DNA from: Lactobacillus psittaci DSM 15354
GTDB lineage: Bacteria; Bacillota; Bacilli; Lactobacillales; Lactobacillaceae
DNA length: 64,000 nucleotides
Direction of reading: 5' to 3'
Assembly (NCBI RefSeq): GCF_000425905.1
Contig: NZ_KE384473.1
Span: 250,693 to 314,692, forward strand
Part shown: positions 15,001 through 30,000 of the stretch, piece after piece
How positions within the stretch are numbered: the first letter of the stretch is position 1
Layout: each line of letters starts with the position of its first letter
Made by a program: the position numbers and the translations under genes
Notes under the pieces: generated by a model
Database searches by the model: none
Told to the model about the DNA's origin: nothing
Seen by the model: the letters and a program-made list of their open reading frames with translations, nothing else

Positions 15001-18000
15001 CTGTCACTATCACGGTTCCAACTGATGGTACAGCTCCAAGCGACACTATCATTCACTTGACTCAACACTCTGACCCAATCAAGGGCGGAAGCGATGAAAC
15101 TAGCGACAAGACATACGACTTGAAGCGGACAGTAACTCGTCACGTTTATGTCAAGACTCCAGATGGTCAAACTAAGTTTGTCAAGGATCAAACTGCTACA
15201 TTTACTCGTGATGTCAAGGTAAACCGGGCAACTGGTGCACGTACTTACACTCCTTGGACCAGTTCAGATAAGAACTTTGAAGCTGTATCTAGCGATGATA
15301 TCGATGGCTACACTCAAAACCCAGTCAGCGCAATCACAGTTGATGAAAACTACGGTGAACAAACTGCCTACATTACTTACAGTCCAAAGGCAAGTTCAAT
15401 TAGATACCAGGCTGTTGATGATGACGCAAGTGGTAAGGACATTACTCCAAGTGGTATTAACTTAACTGTTAATACTGCTAAGGGCATTGATGCTGATACC
15501 ATTAACAAGAACAAGGCTAGTGTTGAAGCTGCTATCAAGGGTGCACTTGGTAATAAGTACAAGTTCGACGGTCAAACTACTGATGGCAATGTCATTACGC
15601 TTCACTTCAAGCATTCAACTACTACTTACGGCTCAGATTCTACTAAGCCAGGCGTAGTTAAGGGTGCTCTTGAAGCTGATGTAACTCGTCCAATCACCAT
15701 TGTTAGTCCTGATGGCACTAAGCAAACCATCGTTCAAACAGTTCACCTTTCAAGAACTGCTACTGTTGATGAAGAAACTGGCACTGTAACTTATGGCAAC
15801 TGGACTAGTGGTCAATTTAAGGCTTACCCAGTAAGTGATGTCGAAGGTTATACTACCGAAGTTAAGTACGGCGATAGTGCTGAAGCTACTAGAGTTGACG
15901 GCGATGTTAAGGCTAGCGATGTAATTATTACTGGCCAAGGCTCAGATGCTAAACCAGTTGATGGCGAACCAGTAATCGTAACTTACCAGCTTAACGGTGC
16001 AAGTGGTAAGATTAGTTTCCAAACTAGCGACGGTAAAGAAGTAGGTAGCCAACCAATCAGTGGCAAGGCTGGAGAAACTGATACTTACAAGACGACTGTT
16101 CCAACTGGTTATAAATTAACTGATCCTAACCAAACTGCCGTAACTGTAACTTACCCAACTGATGGTAGCCAAAAGTCTATTGTTGTAACTGTTCAAGCCA
16201 AGAATGATACTTACGATAACACTGGCGACAAGCCTGATTGGGTAAAGGAAGCTACTACTAAGGATGTAACTAGAACTATCAAGGTAACTTACCCAGATGG
16301 CAAGAAGCCTGCAGGTGCTCAAGATAGTTACACTCAAAGAGTTCACTTCACTAGAACTGCAACTAAGAATGAAGCTACTGGTGCTGTAACTTATGGTGAC
16401 TGGACAGTTCAAGGCAGCGACCAATTCGATGTATTTAACGCTCCAGACATCCACGGTTACCACCCAACTTCAAGCGCTGCTTTGGTAACTGGCGTTAAGG
16501 TTGATGGAAATTATAATGATGTCACAATCACTTATGCTCCAGATAACTTGGTCGGCCGTGTAATTTACAAGTACACTGACAAGAAAGGCAACGTTTCTGT
16601 TGTTGGTATTCAAAACTTAATTAAAGATAAGAATGATAAATACTACGTAACTGATGAAGTATATCAAGTTACTAAAGAGAACGTTGTACTTCCTAAGGGC
16701 TACACTTTAGTTGATCCACAAACTTTACCAAGCTTAACCTTTAAGCCTGGTGAACCTAACGAAGTAACTGTTAACGTTGATCACGCAACTGAACACTTCA
16801 ACCCTGGTGACGATATTGATAGCCACAGTGGTGACATGCCTAAGGGCGTTGACCTTGGTAAGATTAAGCAAGGTATGACCAAGACCGTAACTAGAACTGT
16901 TTATGTAACTCCAGTTGGCGGCGAGCGTCACCAAGTTGATCAACAAATCGCTCACTTCAAGCGCGGCTTTAAGATCGACCTTGCAACTGGTGAAGTAACT
17001 TACGATCCATCTTGGACCAGTTCAGACGCTACCTTTAGCGATGTATCAAGCAAGATTCCAGCAGCTCCAGCAGGTTACTCAATTGTTTCTACTCATACTT
17101 ATGGTCAAGAAACTGTCACTGCTAACGACAACGACATCGATGTTGAAGTAACTTATGCAGCAGCTAAGTCTCACATCACTATCGTTGCTAAAGACAAGAG
17201 TAACAACAATGAAACTATTACTATTCCAGATTCAGTTTCAACTACGCTTGAAGGTCAAACTGCCGCAACTGTTGATCCTAAGAACGTTCAAACTTATGTA
17301 GACGCTATTACTAAGGCTCTTGAAAAAGAAGGCTACCACTACGACAGCCATGACAAATTCCCAACTGCCTTTAACGGCGACACTAGCTTCAACGTTTACT
17401 TCACTCATAGAACTGATTACAAGACTACTGACTTGCCAAGTGGTTCTGAAGTAGTATCACAGAATGTAACTAGAAGAATCCATGTAATTGCTCCAGATGG
17501 ACAAGACTACTACATCACTCAAACAGTTACTGCAACTAGACAAGCTGAGGTAGATGCTGTAACTGGTAAGGTAACTGGCTACACTAATTGGACTACTCCA
17601 GAATTGACTAGCGTAACTGCTCCTCAATATGCTGGCTACACTCCAAGCGTTGCTAGTGTTGAAGCACACACTGTAACCACTGATGAAATTAAAGCAGGTC
17701 AAACTGCTGATGTAACAATTACTTATACTGGTCTTCTCACTACTCAAAGTTACGAATACGTTGATGCTGATACTGGCAGTCAAGTTGGTCAAACATTCAA
17801 GGGGACAAGTGATAGTGCAAGAGTAGGCGACAAGGTCAACTTCGATGATGCTATTAAGACTAACATCCCTAACGGTTACGAATTACTTCCTGGCCAAACT
17901 CTTCCAGGTAAGCACGAACTTGGTCAAACTAACCAAACCATCAAGGTTTACGTAAGAAAGACGGTTGTTGATGATAATAATAAGGGTACAACTACTCCTA

Positions 18001-21000
18001 AGGGTAGCGACAAGAGTACTCTTAAAGAATTAGCTAATACCATTACTAGAACTGTCATTGCTCATGTTCCAGGTAAAGCTGCTCAACCAATTGCAACTCA
18101 ACAAGTTAAGTTCACTAGAACTGCAACTTGGAATGATGCAGATAAGAAGTGGGACTACAGCGACTGGAAGGTAGATGGCAGTCAAACTTGGGATGCTATT
18201 AATGATAGCGGCATTCCAGAGGTAGCTGGCTATAGTCACGACCCAGTCCACGTTGATAGCTACAATGTTTTACCATCAACGAAAGACCAAACTGTTAATA
18301 TTAACTACACTGCACTTGATCACACGACTCACGTCATCTACAAGTACGGCGACTTAACTATTAACATTAAGGAATTGACTGGTAAGACTGGTGATACAGT
18401 TGCTACTAACATTAATGACGGTATGCCTGAAAACTATGAATTAGTTGACGGTCAAAAATTACCTGAAAACATCACCTTCGCCGCTGATGGTCATGCCGAT
18501 ATCGTTGTTAACTTGAAGCATGGTGAAGATAAATACGATGGCAAGACTGGTGACAAGCCTGCTTGGGCAACTGAAGATACTACTAGAACTGTAACTAGAA
18601 CTATCAATATCACTTACCCAGAAGGTAAGAAGCCAGCAGGTGCTGAAAACAAGTACACTGATAGCGCAAGCTTCATTAGAACTGCTACTCGCGACAAGGT
18701 AACTGGTCAAGTAACTTATGGTAAATGGACTTTAGCTAGCGGCAACGCTGACTTTAAAGAGTTCACTGCTCCAACAGTTGCTAACTACACTCCTTCAACT
18801 AGTGAAATTGCAGCTGAAACTGTAACTGCTGATAGTCCAGATACTACTTACAATATTACTTACACTGCAAATGGTACTAACTTTACTATCCACGCTCATG
18901 ATATAACTGATCCTAACAAGGTTATCGCTCTGGATATTCCTGCTGGTATTAACCCAGTAATCACTCACAAATCAGATGGTAGTGATGAAGTTCAATTTGA
19001 ACATAACAAGGCTGGTATCGTTGCTCAAATCAAGGTTGCTTTGGCTAATAAGGGATATGCCTTTGTTGGTGAAGATGGTACTGATGACGGTGTAACTTTG
19101 AACTTCAAGCACCAAGAAAAGACTTACCATAGTGGTGACGATATTCCAGATGGTGATAAGGCCTACATTAAAGAAGCTTTATCAAAGGATGTAACTCGTC
19201 AGATTATTACTACTAAACCTGATGGCAGTCATAACACAGTTACTCAAACAGTTACTGCAACTAGAACTGCAACTATTGATGAAGCTACTAAGCAAGTAAC
19301 TTATGGCGAATGGAATCTTCCATCATTTGACGGTAGCGGAGTTGAACCAATCAAGGGTTACACTTCATTAGTTGATGGTCACGCAAGCACTTATGTAAGC
19401 GATGCAGCTGTAACACTTGGTGAAGATAAGACTCCTCAAAATGGTAAAGACGTCAACGTATCTTACCAAGCAAATGATCACACCATGCATATCATTTACC
19501 GTGACGTTGACGATGGCTACAAGGTTGTTGGTAATCCAATCACCGTAACTGGTAAGACTCATTCTACTGTTGATGTAAGTAAACAAGCTGTTGTTCCAAT
19601 TGGTTACGATTTAGCTGACGGTCAAACTAAGCCAACTACTATAACCTTCCCTGAGGATGGCAGCGAAGTTCAAGACATCACGGTTCTTGTAAAGCACCAT
19701 GTAGTACCTGTTGATCCTAACAAGCCTACTAACATTCCTGAAGGCGGCGACAAGGCTGCCATTATCAAGGCTGGTAACAAGGATGTTGTCAGAACTATCC
19801 ATTACCAAAAGGTTGATGGCACTAAGGTATTTGATGACACTGTTCAAACAGTTCACTTCACTAGAATAGTCAAGGTGGATGCAATCACTGGTAAGATTGT
19901 TGACTACGACAACTGGACTAGGTCAGATCCACAACCAGCAGGTGATAGCGACCACTGGTCAGCAATTGCAAGTGTTCCAACTCTTGCTGGTTACACTCCA
20001 AGTCAAGCTAGTGTTCAAGATCAAAGTGTTGACGCAGCTACAAACGACAAGGAAATCACGGTTGTTTACACTGCTGTTACTCACATGGCCCACATCATCT
20101 ACCAAGATGCTGACAACAACAATAAGACTATTTACAGTCAAAATGTTTACGGCCAAACTGATCAAACTTACGCAATTAGTAAAGACACTAACAACCAAGA
20201 TCCTAAGGTAATCGTAACTAGCGTTCCAACTGGCTACGAACTTGCTGATGGTCAATCAATTCCAAGTTCAATTAGCTTTACTAAAGATGGTGCTAAGGAT
20301 ATCGTAATTAGCTTGAAGCACGGTACAGTTGATGCTAATACCCCAACTGATGTTGATACTCACAAGGGTGACTTGCCAAGTGGTACTGATATTACTGCTA
20401 TTAAGCAAGGCATGGCTAAGGACGTAACTAGAACTATTTACGAAACTAAGCCTGGTGAAAACAGAAAGCTTCTTACTACTCAAACAGTTCACTTCACTAG
20501 AACTGCTTCAATTGACCGCGTAACTGGTAAGGTAACTTACCATGACTGGAAAGTTGATGGAGCTGACAAGTGGGCTGCATATCCAGTACAAGGTGTTGAA
20601 GGATATGAACAAGTTGTAACTGGCGGCACCTTAGATGCTAAATCATTTGCCGGTATGACAAGTGATCAACTTGATAAGTTAACTGATCAAACTGTTGAAG
20701 TAACTTACACTTCACAAGCTGCTCAAGATATCACTGTTGTAGCACATGACGTAACAGATAGTTCTAAGCCGGTTGACCTTGGTCAAACTCGTACTTTGAA
20801 AGGTAACGTTGATAGCCCAGTAACTGGCAAGGACTTATCTGATGCAATTGAAGCAATTAGAAAGGCACTTGTTGCTAAGGGTTACAACTACCAAGGTGTT
20901 GAAGGTGAAATCCCAGTTAAGTTTGATAATTCTAAGCACACCATTGTCTTAGACTTCACTCATGCTAGTGACGAAGTACCTGGTGGTACAACTATTCCAG

Positions 21001-24000
21001 ACAAGTACAAGGGCATTATCACTGATAGTGATGTAACTAAGCCTTACACCAGAACTATCAACTTACACCACAATGTCAATGGCCAAGATGTTGTCGAGCA
21101 TGTAACTCAACAAGTAACTCTTACTAGAACTGCTCATGTTGACTTAGCTAAATTTAACGCTGATCCAACTGATAAGTCTGCTGTCACATATGGCGCTTGG
21201 AGTACAGCTGATTACCCAGAATACAATATCCCAGACAAGGCTGGTTACACTCCATTTGTAAATGGCAATGAAACTCACTCACTTAAAGCAACTCCTGCAA
21301 CTGATAATGTCCAAGTTGATGTTTACTACAAGGGTAAGCAAGTAAGCCAAGTATTCCACTACGTTGATACTGCAACTGGTAATGTAGTTAATACTGATAC
21401 AGTATCTGACGGACACGTTGGTGATGGTGAACAAACTTACACTTACAAAGTTCCAGCTGGCTACAAACTAGCTAAGGGTCAAGGCACAAGCACTACCTTC
21501 TACTTCACTGATAACAGTAAGCCAATCAATATTTACTTAGATCATGATGTCCAAACAGTTACTCCAACTACTATCCCTGAAGGAAGCACGGATGTAACTA
21601 AGTCTGACTTGACTAAGAAAGTAACTAGAACGATTAGCTACAAGTATGAAGACGGTACTGAAGCTCACGAGCCTGATGTTCAAACTATCACTTTAACTAG
21701 AACTGCTTACGTTGATCCAATTACTCACACCGTAACTTACAGCAACTGGACTAGTGATAAGAGCTTCACTGATGTGACAGCCCCAACAATTGCCGGTTAT
21801 GATGCTTCAAGCACAATCGTCAAGGGTCACAGTGTTGCCGGTAATAGCGATGACGAAAACATCACAGTTACCTACACTAAGCAGACTCAATCAACTAACA
21901 TTCAATATGTTGATAATAGTGGCAAGGTAATCAAGAGCGTTCCTGTAAGTGGTCAAACTGGTGATAAAGAAAAGACAGTTAATACTGGTGATAACATCCC
22001 AGAAGGCTGGAAGCTTGATCCAACTTCACCTAAGACAATCGTTGTAAGCTTTACTCCAGGACATAGTCAAACTCAAACAGTTAAGATTGTTCATGACACT
22101 AAGACTTACAAGTCAGGCGATGAAAATGCACCTGAAGGACTTGACAAGACCGTAACCAGAACTATCAACTTCCACAAGCCAGCAGGCAATGAACAAGTTG
22201 TTCAAACAGTTCGCTACACTAGAACTGCTAGAGTTGACTTAGTAAGTGGAAACATCACTTACAATGCTTGGACCATTGCTGATGTATCTGGCGCAACTAA
22301 GGGCGAAGGCACTAATGCAAGCTTTGACGCAATTAGTGACATCCCTCAAGTTGACGGTTACAAGGCTGACCACACTCAAGTTGATCAACTTGCTGTAACT
22401 CCAGATACAGCTGACTCAGTTGTTGACGTTTACTACAATGCAAACAAGACTGAGATTCACTTCAAGGCTGTTGACGAAGATGACAACAACAAGGACATTG
22501 ACTTACTTGGCAGCTTAACTAACCCAATCAATGTTGATGTAACTACTAAGGATGTTGATAGCCAAGTTGCAAGTCGTGAAGCTGACATTAAGCAATACTT
22601 AGCTGATAAGTATAACTTTGATACTGTTGATACTAGTGTTGACGGTAATGTCACAACTTACATCTTGAAGTTCCACCACGCTAAAGACACTATCTCTGAA
22701 GGTGGCAACTTACCTGAAGGCGTAAGTCAAAATGACTTTACTACAACAGTTCACAGATTGATTAATGTTTACAAGCCTGGTCAAACTAATTCAGAAGTAG
22801 TTGATCAAACTGCTACTGCTCACAGACAATTAGTTGTTGATAAGGCAAACGGAACTTACAAGTGGACTCCATGGGTAGTTGACTCACAATTTGGTACTTA
22901 CAACGCACCAACAATTGCTGGTTACACTCCAAGTCCAGCTAGTGTTGCTAGTGCAGCAGTTGTTCAGGCTAGTGATGATGACAAGACGCCACAAAATGGT
23001 ACTACTGTTGAAATTCGCTACACCGCTCAAGCTGCAAGTCAAAAGGTAATCTACGTTGACGCTGCAACTGGTAAGGAAGTTTCAAGCTTCACTGCAAAGG
23101 GTGACAGCTATGTAACTGATGCTTCAGTTGACTTCGATGATCAAATCAAGGCTAACAAGCCAGACAATTACGACTTTGTAGATGAAAGTGAATTCCCAGG
23201 CAGTCACAAGTTAACTGCTGGTGAAAATACTCCAGTAAGAATCTTAGTCAAGACCCACAAGGATACTTATCATGATGGTGACAAGAACATCCCAACTGGC
23301 GTTGCTGCTCTTAGCCGTGAAATTACCAGAACAATCAATGTTTACGGTAAAGACGGCAAGACTATTAAGCACACTGAAGTACAAACAGTTAAGTTCACTA
23401 GAACTGCTACTGTTGATGCTCATAACGGTTCAATCACTTACAGTGATTGGGCAGTAAGTGGCGATAGTTACTGGAACAGCTTTGACGCTTCAAGCTACAT
23501 TGATGCTGGTTACACTGCTCAAAAAGATACTCACATCGCTTCAGCAAGTGTAACTAGTGCCAGCCACGATGTTGTAATTGACATCTATGAAAAGGCTAAT
23601 GACCATACAGCAACAGTAACTTACATCGATCAAACTGATCAAGATGTAACTGTTATGAGTTACACCGTTCACGGCCAAACTGATCAAGATATAACTGTTC
23701 CTAACCAAGTACCACGTGGCTACAAGTTAGTTGATGGTTTACCAGCAACGATTCACTTCACAGCTGATGGCGCTAATGACGTAACTGTTCACTTAGTTCA
23801 CGACACTACCGATGACATTAACAGTCCTAAGATTGGCGACAAGACCAAGAAGGAAATTGAAGCTAACCTTACCAAGACAGTAACTCGTACAATTACTGTT
23901 CACGAACCAGGTAAGGATGCTAAGGATCTTCCAGCTCAAACAGTTTCATTCCACAGAACATTTAGCTATGATGTTTTGACTGGTCATGTAACTTATCATG

Positions 24001-27000
24001 CTTGGACACCAGAAAACGGTACTTGGGCAGCAATTACTGACAAGAGCTTGATTCCAGATGTTGCAGGTTACACTCACAACACTGTTGATGAGGTTCCAAA
24101 TGTAACTGCTGAAACTCCTGATGCTCATGTTGATGTTGTTTACACACCTGAAGATGCACAACCTGTAAGCTTTAAGGCTGTTAACGACACCAAGAATGGC
24201 GAAGAAATTGCAATTCCAGCTGATGTCATTAAGTCAATCACTGGTAAGACTGATGCAGTTGTTCCAGCTGACAAGGTTAGCGATGTCATCTCTGGCATTA
24301 CTACTGCTTTAACTAAGCAAGGTTACACTTACGTCAGCGTTGAAGGTATTCCTACTAAGTACTCAGCAAGTGGCTCAACGGTAACACTTCACTTCAAGCA
24401 AGTTCCTGGTACTTACTCAACTGGTAACATTCCAGACGAATTCAGACAATATGTAAGTGATAAGGATCTTAACCGTGATGTAACTAGAACTATCATTGAA
24501 CACTTGCCAAGTGGTGATAAGACTCTTGTTCAAAGAATTCACTTAACTCGTACAGTTACTGTTGATACTGTTGCCTTTAGAAGTGCAACTAATGATGATG
24601 CTAAGACTAAGGCAATCAGCTTTGGTGCATGGACTCCAGCTGACAGTTCATTTGATGAATATGACTTTGATCAAGTTGCTGGTTATGAATCTCAAGTTGA
24701 TGGCAAGGCTCAAACTAAGGCAGACACTCTTGCTGCTTTAAGTGATGGTCAACCAATTACGGATGTCACTGTTAACGTTGACTACGTAGCGCAAAGAACA
24801 AGCCAACCAATTGAATACGTTGATGTAGCTAATGGTAAGACAGTTGGCAATACTTCAGTATCTGGTAATACTGGTGACAGCGTTGATATCAACACTCCAA
24901 TTACCCATAACATGCCAAAGGGCTACAAGTTAGTTGATAACCAAAGCTTCTCAACTACAACTCTTGGTGCAACTAACAAGCCAATCAAGGTTCTTGTAAC
25001 TGCTGATACTAAGCCTGCGACTGAAGAACAAATTAAGGCTGATCACGGTGTAGTTGAAAAGACTATCAAGAGAACTATTCACTACACAGTTGAAGGTGGC
25101 GGTGTTGCTGCTCCAGAAGATGTAACTCAAGAAGTTCACTTCACTAGAAGCGCAACATACGACCCAACTACTGGTAAGGTAACTTACGGTGCATGGACTC
25201 CTAAGGATGGCGAAAGCAACACTTGGGCTAGCGTAACTACTCCATCTATTGCTGGCTACATTCCAACAGTGAGTGGCTTTGATGCCGTAACTGTTACTGA
25301 CAGGGATGTTGATGAAGATCTTACTGTTACCTACAAGGCTGAAGTACGTAACTACAAGGTTAACTATGTTGATCAAAATGGTAACGTAATTAAGACTGAT
25401 ACCGTAACAGGTAAGACTGGTGACGCCGTTCAAATTAAGAGTTCAGCTCCATTTGGCTGGAACTTAGACGATGGTCAAACTATTCCAACTACTGCAACCC
25501 TTGACGCTGATGATAGTAAGAATGTTGCTACTGTTCATGTTCACCAAGTAACTAAGACCATTAAGGGTAGCGATGATACTCATAATGATGCTTTGAACAA
25601 GACCGTAACTAGAACAGTTATCATCACTGATACTAGGGGTGAGCAAACTAAGCAAGTTCAAAGTGTTCACTTCACTAGAAACCAAGAAATTAACTTGGCA
25701 ACTGGCGAAACTCACTACACTGATTGGACTGCTGATGGTGACGACAAGTTTGACGCAGTTACTGCTCAACCAGTTGACGGCTACACAATTGTCGGTCAAG
25801 CTCCTGAAGTAGATGGCGTTAAGGCAACTGATCCAGATACTACAGTTAACATCAGTTATGTTGCTAATAAACAAACTGATACCTTCAAGGCTGTTGACGA
25901 TGATCAAAATGGTGAACCAATCTCATTACCAGGTTCATTTACTACTACTCTTAAGGGTGATAGTGATACCCCAATCACTCAAGACCAGGTAGACAGCGTA
26001 ATTAAGGACATCAATGATTACTTAACTGAAAAAGGTTATGTATCAAAGGCAGCTCCAACAATTACTACTGATGAACAAGGTAACAAGACCATCACACTTC
26101 ACTTTGGTCACGGAACTGAAGATACTTCAGCAACTGATCCAGCAGCTAAGAAGACCGTAACTAGAACTATCCAATTTATCGGTGCTGGCAAGCAAAGTCC
26201 AGTAGTTCAAACAATTACTGCTACTAGAACTGCTACTAAGGACAAGGTAACTGGAGAAACTAAGTACGGCGACTGGACTGGTAGCTTCGACAAATACAAC
26301 GCTCCTGTTCTTGATGGCTACACAATGACCATTGACGGACACGATAGTACTGATGGTGTTGTACCAAGCGTAAATGTTGATAAGAAGGATCCACAAAACG
26401 TAACTGTCACAGTTGTTTACACTGGTAAGCAAGGTCAACAAACTGTTCACTACATTGATGCTGATACTGGTAAAGAAGTTCAAGTTGATAACCCACAAGT
26501 AATTAGAGCTACTGTTGGTTCAACTCAAGAAGTTAACTTCACAGCTCCAAAGGGATATGACTTAATTCCAGGTCAAAAGACTTCAGAAGAAATTACTATC
26601 CCAGCAACTGATATTGGTATTGATGTCTTTGTAAAACAACATGTTGATAACTACGACTCAAAGAACAACCCAGATAACCTTGAACTTACTAAGGATGTAA
26701 CTAGAACTATCATCGTTAATAAGCCAAATGAAGCTCCACAATCTATTAAGCAAACTGTTCACTTCACTAGAACTGCAAGTGTCAACGCTGCTACTGGTGC
26801 AACTACTTACAGCGCTTGGACAGTTGATGGTACTGATAGTTGGGATGCTTACACTGCCGACGATGTGGCTGGCTACACTACTTACGTAGATGGCAGACAA
26901 GGAAAGGATGTTGCTAGCCAAACAGTTACTGCTTACACTGGTAACCAAACCGTTAACATCACTTACACTGCAAATGCTAAGAGTGTACAAATTGTTTATG

Positions 27001-30000
27001 TTGACAAGACTGGTAAGCAACTTGGTAGTCAAACTATTAATGGTCACACTGGTTCTACTGAAAATGTAACTCCAGTACTTCCATCTGGTTACCAAGTTCC
27101 TAAGGATGGTAAGCAAGTTCCAACAACTATTACCTTCCCAGGTGATGGTTCTGACTTAACTAACATCACAATCACTGTTGAACCAACTCAGCACACTTAC
27201 AATCCAGGCGATAAGGACCTTGATAAGGAAGTTAGCGCTGAAGTTAGAGACAAGATGTTTAAGACTGTAACTAGAACAGTTAACATCTATGTACCTAACG
27301 AAAAGGGTCAAGAAGTTAAGACTACAATTGTTCAAGAAGTTCACTTTGCAAGACCAGTAACTGTTTACGGTGACGGAACTGTTCAATACGGTGACTGGAC
27401 ACCACAAGGTGACACTAAGTTTGATGCAATTAATGTTGATAACTTCAGAGGTTACGATGCTAGTGTCAACGGCACTACTCCAAGTGAACAGGTACTAGAA
27501 GAAGATAAGATTACTGCTGAAACTGCTGATTCAACTATCGATGTTCACTACTTGCCACAAGATCAAAAGGTAAGATTTAAGGTTGTTGATATTACTGATA
27601 ACAAGGAAATCACTGACCTTGACATTACTAATGATCTTGAAGGTCCAGTAATCACTGGCAAATCTGGTACTGAAATTCCAACCGACAAGGTTAAGGCTTA
27701 CGTTGACCAAATCAAGAAGTTGATGGAAGCTCGCGGTTACGAATTTGACAGTGCAATTTATCCAAGTGACTTCGACAAGGATAAGAGTGTTGATCAACAA
27801 GTTATCTTGAACTTCCGTCATGCTAAGAAGAACTTCGAAGGCACTGACACTATTCCTGACAACGTTAAGAAGGGTGACAATACTGCCTTAACTAAGTCCG
27901 ACTTAACTAAGGACGTAACTCGCAAGATTATCCTTCACACACCAAATGGCGATGTTGAATTTACTCAACATGTAACTGCTCATAGAACTGCTACTGTTGA
28001 TGAAGTAACTCATGTTGCTACATTAGGTGACTGGACTACTCCAGACTTTGCAAGTCAAGATGTTCCAAGCTACAGCGGCTACACTGCTAAGATTGGTGAT
28101 ACTACAGTAACTAGTGTTCCAAGTGCTCCAGTTGCTTATGTAAATGACGAACCTCAAAACGCTAGTGATGTAGTTGTTGACTACGTTGGTCAAGATGGCT
28201 CAACTCAAATTGACTTCGTTGATAAAGACGGCAATGTCGTTGGTTCATCTAAGTCATTTGAAGGTCAAGTTGGTCATGATGTAACTATCTCAGGTGTAAC
28301 TGTTCCTGATGGCTGGAAGTTAGCTGAAGGTTCAACTATTCCAAGTTCAGCAACTGTTTACGCTGATGGTCGTCACGTCAAAGTCTTAGTTGTTCACGAT
28401 ACTGAAAATGTACCAAGCACTAAGATTCCAGATGGCACTACTAAGTCAGATGGTTCTAAGTTAACTGAAGCTGATTTGAAGCATGACATCGTAAGAAAGA
28501 TTACTCTTAATAAGCCTGCTGGCACTGAAGTTGTAATCCAACACGTTGTTTGGAGCCGTGACGCAATTGTTGATAAGGTAACTCATCAAGTAGTCGGCTA
28601 CACTGATTGGACTTTGAACACTCAAACTCCAACTGAAAGCCAAGACGGCAAGACCACAACTCAATATGGTCCAACTTGGAAGCCAATTAGTGCTGATGCT
28701 ATTAAGGTTGCTGGATACACTCCAACTACTGATCAAGTAACTGAAGTAACTCCAGGACCAGATGACAACGGCGATGAAATTACTATCAACTACGTTGCTC
28801 AACCTGCTACAGTGAAGGTTATTTACCACGACGACAAGGACAATAAGGATGTTGCCTTTGACACAATCATTGGTAAGCAAGATGGTGCTAACATTGTCTA
28901 CAGTTACAAGATTCCAAATGGTTATGTATTAGTTGATCCTGATAAGACTGAATCAACCATTTCAATTGATGGCGAAGGCAATTACGAATTAGATGGTACT
29001 AAGTACGACATTCAAAGCCCAATTATCATTCACTTAACGCACAGAGTTGATAACCTTGATAAGGACAACACTGGTGACTTAGATAAGAGCGACTTCGAAA
29101 GAACTGTCGAACGTCACGTACGTATTCACATTCCAGCACATCTTGAAGATCCATCAGTCTTAGGTTCATTCTTACAACCTGGTCAAACCTTCGAAGTAGT
29201 TCAATCAGTAACTTATGACAGAACTGCAACTAAGGATTACGCAACTGGGAAGATTACATTTAGTGATTGGACCATTGCTGATACTAGTGGCAACGTTACT
29301 GAAAACGAAGATGGTAAGAGTGTTGACTTCAAGGCTGTTGAAGCTGGTCAATTAGCAGGCTACACTCCAATGACTTCTGCACAAGAAGTTGATAAAGTAA
29401 CTGCTGATAGCCGAGTAAGCGACCTTGACATCTACTACGTAGAAAACGGCACAACCATTACTATTTCAGCTCATGACAATGATGCTAATAAGGATTTGGA
29501 TATCCCAGCTGAATTGCAAACCACTTTGACCTTCCCAGGTGTAACTGGCAAGGAACAAGGTGAAAAGGGTGCACTTAGTGATGTTACTGCAATCACGGCT
29601 TACTTCGAAAAGAAGGGTTATGACTACGTAGATGTAACTCAAGATGGCAACCACTACACTATCAACTTCAAGCACCATATCGATCACTTCACTGGTGATA
29701 CTTGTCCTGATATTCCAAGTGACCTTGCTTCAGCAATTAAGCAACCACTTACTGCAGATGTTCACCGTGAGATTGAAGTTCACCTTCCAGGTCAAACTGA
29801 TCCGGTAACTATCACCCAAACTGTTCATGCTCATAGATCTGTAACTGTTGACCGTGCTAAGCTCGCTAAAGGTGATGCTGACGCAGTAACTTACAGTGCT
29901 TGGACATTTGATGATGGTGACAAGTTCGAATCACAAAATGTAAAACTTCAAGGTTATAAGACTTTGATCAACAACGAACCTGCATCTGACAACATGGTTC

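Noticed and set aside
24951-27821. Series of minus-strand frames of 80-160 codons opposite the adhesin
   Set aside because: They share one relative frame, are Ser/Val/Asn-rich mirror images of the repeats and have no ribosome sites; they result from the strong codon bias of the real gene.
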